DNA from: Himantopus leucocephalus
Taxonomy: Eukaryota > Chordata > Aves > Charadriiformes > Recurvirostridae
Assembly: GCA_003993805.1 (NCBI GenBank)
Contig: RSEF01000003.1
Coordinates: 109,305,911-109,369,910, forward strand
Reading direction: 5' to 3'
DNA length: 64,000 bases
Shown: positions 52,101-61,100 of the stretch, in pieces
How positions within the stretch are numbered: the first letter of the stretch is position 1
How the letters are laid out: each line of letters opens with the position of its first letter
Made by a program: the position numbers and the translations under genes
The notes under the pieces: model-generated
Told to the model about the DNA's origin: nothing
Database searches by the model: none
Seen by the model: only the letters and a program-made list of their open reading frames with translations

Positions 52101-55100
52101 TGAACAAAATCTGTCCCAGAGCTCAACAGTGCTACCCACCAAGGAACAAGCAGCCAAAGCACAGCAGACTAATGCTTAGAGTGTGTGAGGGAGTCAGAGG
52201 GGGCATTGGAAGTTTATCTTTGTAACTACATAAAATACCTTAACAAAACCATCTAGAAAATGAGGAAAACCAGTAGATGTTAACTAGTTCACGCGATAAA
52301 AAGGACAGAAGCAAAAGACAATCTACTAGGACAAAACCTTTAGTCCAGGAAGTACAGAAGAAAGACACATCTGAAGCTCTTTAAAGAACAAATAGTTCTG
52401 CTGAAAGATCACTGTTTACATTTGCAGCCACGCAATAAATCCCATGAGGAAGTATGTCTTTTTCAGCAGTCATTCTCACCTAAAGGTCCGACAGGTTTGT
52501 GTTTAAAGGACCCTTGCCTATAGGCTGTTTCAACTGCTTCAAGAAATTCTGGTATATGCGGTCCAAATCTTTTCAAGGTATTTGTTTTACTGTCTTTCAG
52601 CTCTCTCAGCTGTTTCTGCTTGGCATCCAGTGCTTGTTTCACATCATAGTCTTCTCTCCTAAGAGAACAGAATTTTTTCAGTAGCAACAGCTTATGAAGC
52701 CTTAACTTGATTAAAATAATTGTAGTCTCATTTTTCAAATACTAAAAGGACACTGTATAGAAACCTCAATATTCCAATGTACAGCTAGCTCCACACATGC
52801 AACAATACTTTTATAGTTTCAAGAAACATAAGACAAAAAAAGGCAAGAAAGAAAATTACTACTTTGCAACAGATTTACAAGACTTTTATTTCTAACAGTT
52901 TATAATAAATTTATTTCTAATTACATGCTTCAATTTCACTATCTTCTACAAAGGTCTTAAACAGAACACAGAGTAACTGTTGGTTATAATAATTGATAAA
53001 AGATGTTTAAACTAATACATCAAGTGCAATAGGCAACAATTCTCAAATCTCTTAAGAAAATAAATGACATCACCACCATAATCCCCTCTGGTAATCATTG
53101 TTAAAGTTCAGGTTTCCAGATCAAAGCCGGAGTGCTGGGTTTTCCTAGCTCGGGTATGGGCTAAATAGGTATTTGAACCCCTTGCTTCAAAGTCTCTATA
53201 CATTTCCCTTTCACTATAGATACAATAACTACCCCTAAGTGTATTTATTCCCTTATATTGTGTTATATATCTCATGACATCATATCAGGATGCACTAGTG
53301 TATTAAATAAAACAAAAAATTTTAAATCAGTCTGCCCACAGGATGATAAGAGAATAAGGGACAGACGGTGGGAGAAAGAAGGGCATTAAACTGACAGGAT
53401 AGATTTGTATCAGGCTTGAAATTAGTAATACCCTTCACCTTTAATGACAAAACTGTTTTCTTAATTTTCCAAAAGTTTCTAAATTAAGTCATGCTGTGCC
53501 AAAGACAGAAGTTTAACAAGTCCTAAGACAAACTAGGTAAAAATAAGTAAAAAAAAAAAAAAACCACCAAAAAAAAAACCAAAAAACCCCTTAAACTGAA
53601 GCTTAATACCACAGGGAATGCGGGTACATAAGAAGGGACATCTTATAACTTGAAACAACGGGAAATTCAAAAAGTGTAACTTACTTAAGTCTAGTATGTT
53701 CTTCCTTACACCTAGATATAGCCTGCTGAAACTGATCCACCTGTTGACCGATCATTATTTCTTCATCATGGAATGCCTTTAACAGTTCCTTTAAGCGTGC
53801 AATTTTCCTTTGTCTTTCCAATTTTTCAGGCTCTGAAACCTGATTAGCACTAGAAAAGATCATACTTCCATATTTTAAAACCACACTGATGATTTATAAG
53901 TGACATGAACTTAATTTTATTACCTGTATCATAAAAAAGATTGATGCATCAGAAAGTTACATTTAAGATTATGTGCATTCACAAGATCTACAAAGCATAA
54001 ATATCAATTTTATTCTTTTTTTTTTTGTAATCACACTTAACCCTCCCCAGTTGCGTTCCTATTATATTTAGTTTAAGGTATATTTGTTTTGCAACACCAC
54101 GGAAGCTAGAAAACATATATTATCACCAATAAAAAAGAAAACCTTTTTTTTCTGCCCATTTACCTCATCGCTTTCTAGTCAAAATCTTGGTATGCAAAGA
54201 AGCAGGACCAGAAATATTTAAATATTTAATTGAATCATGTTAAAGTTTAAATAAATATTTTCTGTTACATTAATCAGAAGAGCACACTCCCTGCATAACT
54301 AACTATACCTTAATAAACTTACGCTGTAATCACTGTATCTGTTTTTACCTGCTTTTCAGTTCTTCAATTCGTTTACGTAGCTGTTCATCATCTTTTCCCA
54401 GACGTTTTAACTCAATTGTGAAACGATTATAAAGTACCTATGAAGGAAATATGATACGGTAGTTTAATAAACAGAAGGAATAATTTCAAGAAGAACTATG
54501 GTTTTGAGTAAATAAACACCGAACTGCATCAAAACAGACAAAACCAACTTGAATTTCATAAATATGAAAAAGAACTAACACAGTTAACTTGAATCGTATT
54601 TATTTTGACCTAAGCTTAACACCGCTTAACACTTGTGTAAAGATATAAACCCCATGGCCCCCGAACAGAAACTACACGCAAGTCAGGCAGGAAATTGCAC
54701 CTACTTTGAACTACACTATGGATTCAGGAAGCCTAGACACAGATGAAGCAGCACATACGGGTAGAACACACACAAGATTAAAGCTTTACATTGCTATGAA
54801 CATTGAAAGTTCTTTTTGCCTACCTCAGCTTCATTGACTGCTTTTCTTTTTGCCTGCACATCAGCTTTCAAAGATACACACTGAGGATGCAGGGCTTGTG
54901 CTTCTTCACTTATTGTTATTAACTTCTCTTGTATTACTTTGTACTTTTCTTCTGCTTCATTCACTTTTACCTTTGGTGCAAAAAGAGAATCATACACAAG
55001 TCATGAAGTAGAATTTGTTCAAAATCTCTTAATGCTATAGAAGAAGTATATCTAAAGAATCCATCCAACATGTCTCATTTGCCTTTTTCTCATTTAAAAA

Positions 55101-58100
55101 AAAAAAAAAATAGAGCAAGTCATTACCACTATGGATATGCTAAGATGAAAATTAATAAAGGAACATACTCAGGAAACCGACGGACTACCATCTCTGTGAA
55201 GTAAACAGCAACCTTCTTTTCTAACTCGTTGTTTACTCAAACACAGGACTCTTAAAACAATATGGCCAAGTACCATAATATGAAAAGAATTCAAACCAGT
55301 ATCTGGACAACGTTCCTTCAACAGCACACAGATATGTTTTGCCATAAAGTAAAAACTCCTCTATTTTAAAACAAATACGTGCTCTTTTTTTTAAACATTA
55401 AAAAAAAAGAAAGAAAGAATTGAGTGCCAATTCAGAAAGGTTGGAGGAGTTTTAATAGACTGAAAAGTTCAAAATAACGATGCCTGGTGTTTCTCTGCAA
55501 AACATGTATTTCGTATGCGAATCTGAATGTTTGGCAAAATTATTCTTTTTTGCTACCTAGAACAGCCTTAAGTACCATCCACGGAGTCAGTTAAATTTCC
55601 AGATGTCTCCTGAAATCAGACACTGATCTTTTCTAAGGCAGCGACACCCAAGAAAACCAACACTACAGACCTCTGAAAGATGCTCCAACATTACGGAAAT
55701 AGGCATCAAGTAAGTACCCTCAACAATAAAAGTTAAATTACTGTTCACTAGTATATGCAATGCTGGTCATCTCAAATTCCCAGTCAAAATAGTAAAACCC
55801 TTACTTGAAACAAAAGCATCAGCATGAAAACCACACACTCACACACCCCTACTAAACAACAGAAAAAAAACCAAGTCCCAATATCAGTATCCACTGAAAT
55901 GTGGAATGCAAATGTTATTGTTAAGTTTTAGATGGCTAAAAAGGTATATAAATGGCAATGTTCTTAGCTGCTCTTGAAAAGCTAAGATGGCCAGTTCCAA
56001 TAGCTTATAAGCTAAAGGGCAATCATAGTTTAAACATTATTTTTATTCTTAAGTCAGGGAGCCAAAACTAGAGTGACATGCGGTTTAAACCACATATGTA
56101 CCTGGCATTCTTCTAGCTTCTGAACAAACTTCTCTGTATTTCCTTCTTTAGCTCTGATGCCTTCTTTGATTGGCTGTATTTCTTTTTCCATCTCACCCAC
56201 CTAAATAGAAGCATGTATTAGCATATACCAGAATGTACGCAGCAGATTGGGAATAATTTAAAGTATGTTTCACATGAGGAAACTTATTTTAACGACACGT
56301 TTACCACTGCCCAAGCCATTTTGTGTTTCAAATCTTCAAGATGATTTCGCATGTCATTCACAAACCCAATGCTTTTGTAACGGTCTTTTTTTTCACAATA
56401 AAGCAGCTTAAGTTCTTGAAGACGCTTAAAAACAAAAAAAGAAAAAGAAAAGGACAGGTTCAACTGTGAGTGCAAAAAGCTGTGATTTAATATGAAATCT
56501 TGGAAAGATTTTTTTTTTAATTTAATGTCACTGAGACCTAATCAAATCAAAACTCTTGAGTTTAACTCCTATCCTTATTTCAGTGCTCAGATCCGCACTA
56601 ATAATTAACTTTTACATACCTCTGCTCCTTGTTCTATCTGAATAGATGTATTTTCTTTAGTTTTCATAATAGATGAATAATCTTCTTTCATTTGTTCCAG
56701 CTGAGTTGCCTTCATAAAAAACTAGAAAGGAATAAAGAGATGCAGATGTCAGATTCAGCAGCTTATCTAAGAGAACTTTAAATAATTACCATAGAAAGAC
56801 CACTCATCACAACCTCTATGCACGCTGAATGATAGCCAAAGTAAAATAACTGGTGGGGTATTTCTGAATCATGAACTCAGCAGTGCCCTAATTTTTTTTT
56901 TTAAATTTATCAGTGTCTTTAGAGAAAAGAAACTTCAAAAAAATTGGGTTTGCAAGTGGACGATTGCTACAACCAGATAGTGTATTGGGTCTGGATGGGA
57001 TTAAATGTATTCATAGCAACTGTTATGGTGCCGGGTGACCAAAACAATGCTGATAACACACTGATGCTTTAGCTGTTGCTGAACAGTGTTTGTACAGCGT
57101 CAAGACCTCCTGTTTCTTACTCTGCCCTCCCAGTGAACATACTGGTGGGGTGTGCAAGAGGTTGGAAGGGGATACAACCAGGCAAATGACCCCAACTAAC
57201 CAAAGAGAAATTGCATCCTGTAAAACATCATTGTCGTGGTCTAACCTGAGCCGGCAACTAAGCCCCACACAACTGTTCACTCACTTCCCCACCCAGTGGG
57301 ATGGCGGAGAGAATAGGAAGGGTAAAAGTGAGAAGACGCATGGGTTAAAATTAAAACAGTTTAATAAAGCAAAAGTTGTGCAGGCAAGCAAAGCAAAATA
57401 AGGAATTCATTCACTACTTCCCACCGGCAGGCAGGTCTTCAGCCATCCCCAGGAAAGCAGGGCTCCATCATGTGCAATGGTTACTTGGGAAGACAAACAC
57501 CATCACTCTGAATGTCCCCCCTTCCTTTTTCTTCCTCCAGCTTTTTATTGCTGAGCACGATGTCATACGGTATGGAATATCACTTTGGTCATTGGGGTCA
57601 GCTGTCCCAGCTGTGTCCCCTCCCAACTTCTTGTGCACCTCCAGCCTACTCACTGGTGGGATGGTGTAAGAAGCCCCCAAGCAGGGGACAGCAGGGAAAG
57701 GAAGGGAAGTCAGCAAGCGGCTGTGTGCTGCTTAGCTGCTTACCTGAGTTAATCCACAACAGGTCATTAAAATTAAGAATTCTGATTGGTTTTTTCCTCC
57801 AAACACCACCTCTAAAAATCTGAAATCAGTATTCTAATGTTTAATCAAAATGTTAAATGTTTTTTCTTACCTTGTACTTGTCACCTTCATTTTTAGACTG
57901 TAAAAAGTGCTTACTCATCTCTTGGGTTAAAACAGACACAGGATTATCTACCTGTAAAAATTTTATTTTATTTTCATTTTATTATTTTCATTTTTTTTCA
58001 TTTTCATTGTTTTCATTTTATTTATTTTCATTTTATTTTAAGTAAAAAAAGTTCTCATGTAACTGCATATCCATGAAAGTGAGCAAACCACCTCCCTGTT

Positions 58101-61100
58101 CCGTGCCCAGCAATTCAGTAATAAGCTGAGAAGCAGATCCAGAAATTAAGATCTATACTTCTCTTACCCCTTTTTTAAAAACAAACAAACAAAAAACAAC
58201 AACAAACAAAACATGAAAAAATCCACCTCCATCAAGTACAAACTACAACCACAACAAGGACAACGAAGGAATTGTTCCCAGGAGGATAACTGACTTCTAG
58301 AAAGACACTGCCTGTTTTTTCCATTTATTTAACAATATCAGCATTAGAAATTTTGTCCAATGCTGTTTAATTTCTCACTATTTACTTGATCGAAGTATTG
58401 CATTAATAGGTTGGATATTAGGAAAAATTTTTTCACTGAAATGGTTATCCAACATTGGAATAGGCTGCCCAGGGAGGTGGTGGATTCGCCATCCCTGGAG
58501 GTGTTTAAAAAAAGGATAGACGTGGTACTTGGGGGATATGTTTTAGAAGTGGTTTTGTCAGGTTAGGTTAATGGTTGGACTTGATGATCTGAAAGGTCCC
58601 TTCCAACCTTAACAATTCTATGATTCTATGATTAAATGCAATGAATTGCCCCATATATTCTTACGGAAGTTTCCACAAAATAAAATCAATACCTACTGAG
58701 AGAAGTTTATATTATTTGAAAGGCTGACTATGTAGAATATTTTAAACTTCATGTGCACTACCCAATCTTCCTTAATCACTTAAGCAGCAAAAACACACTC
58801 AAATTTCTGCAACAGCAANGGGGGGGGGGGGGGGAAGAAGTTCCACGTATGAAAGAAACCTACATATGCTAAGACATTCATTGACTCACAGGTCACAGAT
58901 GATAGCAAATCCTTATCTGTCTGGACAGAATCTTACTCTGCACTATACGAGGTATAAATTTCAATTTTCTTTTGTCATTGCATTTGATCTTGAATGAACA
59001 TGGAAGAGGTGGACTTCTCATTTAACGAAACAACACTGCTTTTTAATTGAAGAATTATAACATCATGTGCTGATGTCTTAAATTGCACGGAATTTAAACA
59101 CTACAACAATTACCTGTATATTAAAGTGATCCAGTATTCCTATGAGTTCCTCTTTCTTTGAAGAAATTAAGGCCCCTAATGAAAAAAAAGAAAGGAAAAA
59201 TATTGATAGGTCCAAAGTAGGGAGACAAACAATGTCCTGGCCTTTTGTTCAGTCTAGTGGTTCTTAGTAAATGTGAAAAAATGAGATTAGTATTTTTGTA
59301 ACACAGACTTAGTCCTAAATGAGAAACACTGTTTGGTTGGGTTTTTTAATTTTCCCAATATATTTGCATTTGTACAGAAAGACTTCTAATTAAAGTCCCT
59401 TCTTGCCTCATAAAGCCTCTGTGACAGTATTTAGGTAAATCAGCAAATTCAGCTAAAACTCAAAAAGACTAAAAAACTATGTTCAGCCTCATCACACAAG
59501 CAGATTTTCATAAAGAAAAATACTGTGTGACCTCACACCATGCAGATCCTGACACAACTGCTTTTGACATGCTAAAATATTCTTAGTCTAACACAAAAAA
59601 AAAATCTTAGTAAACACAAAAAAATGGACATCGTCATCCTTGAATTATGAATGAAATAAGAAACATCACCCTTTACTAACATCAAGGCATTTAAAGCAAT
59701 GAAAACATCTAAAGAGCTTCTAAGACTGAAAACAAAACAAACTACCACCAACCAGATTTGCTTTTCAGTCTGTAACTTCTGCTCCCATCCAGATTAATGT
59801 GCTGATTCACAATAATAGAGCCACCATACACTTCTGGTTTAAACGCATCTCTACCTTGGTTTCGCAATGTTATGGAAATATCTGCAGAACTACAAAAAAG
59901 AAAAAAAAAAAAAGACAACTGAAATTAATTCCAAATCTAAAAAAAACCCCAAACAAACAAAAACCCGCCCCAAAACCCCAGAGAACATTCTAATTTTCCA
60001 CAAAAACTATCATGTCTTGCACAGGTCAGAACTGGAAGTCAGTCATTGTACCAATCAGAACGAGATATATTTATGTTGTTTGAGCCCAAACAGCATCAGA
60101 CACATGGTCAGAAAGGCTGCTATACACTGACCTGTTTGCACCTTCTATGCTTCAGATAAATCGTGAGCCAAGAAGTAAATGGTTGTGAGAGCAGATTTCC
60201 CCCGCCTTCCCTTCCCATCTGAGTGACCCTACCTTTAGGTTGCAGAATCGAGTTGCTTTTTGGTCGTTATTCTGTCCCCAAACTGGCTTCTTTAGAAAAC
60301 AGTTGCTTAGCTTCTACAGCCATCCCTAACCAAAATAATCTACAGCAGAATGCTTAAGGCATTCTAGAAAATATGAGATATGGCTTCAGTTCTGAATTCA
60401 TATTTTCTGTTTCTCAAGTGAATGCTGAAACATTAAGTTATGATACATAAGGCAGGTACTGCCAACAATTTTACTCCAAGCACGTCTGAAAGGAAAAGCC
60501 TGAGGCTCCGAGTTACAGCTTTATGTAAATGTAAACTTTTAAACCTCCTCTCCTATCTTTTTATCCCAAGTCTTGCAGCAGACATGAATCCACTTCCACT
60601 TCCTGCATGTTTAATAATCCACCTGTATGACAAGGTCTTTATATTGTATACTCATTCGTGCCACCAGAAAGACAGAAAAAGAATTAACTTCACTGCTCAC
60701 AGACCAATGATAACTAGTTTCCTATGATTTTTTTCTAATTAACTCAATTCTTCTGTAGAATATCCAAGTACCTCGTGGAAGTAATACACTAGAACGGGGC
60801 AATACTCAGGACATGTCGCTATGTTAGCTAGTTCAGAGATAATGGTATACTACTGGTAAATTATTGGTAAAATTTCTAATGTGTTTTTTGTTTGTAGTTT
60901 TGGGGTTTTTTTTGTTTAAATATGGTCCCTTTAGTGTTACGCTTTTTATTCAAATCTGGTATATCCAATAAGAGAACAGAGAAAATGAAGGTGAACAGAA
61001 AACTGATCAGCTAACCTGAATCACAATCACTTAAAACTAAAAAGGTTTTACTTACGTCTCTCCATCTCGTACAAACATTTTTAATGAGGAACCTCTATTA

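Noticed and set aside
57090..57823. Several ~100-residue open frames on both strands
   Set aside because: They fall within the LTR pair, which is non-coding regulatory sequence of an old retroviral insertion.
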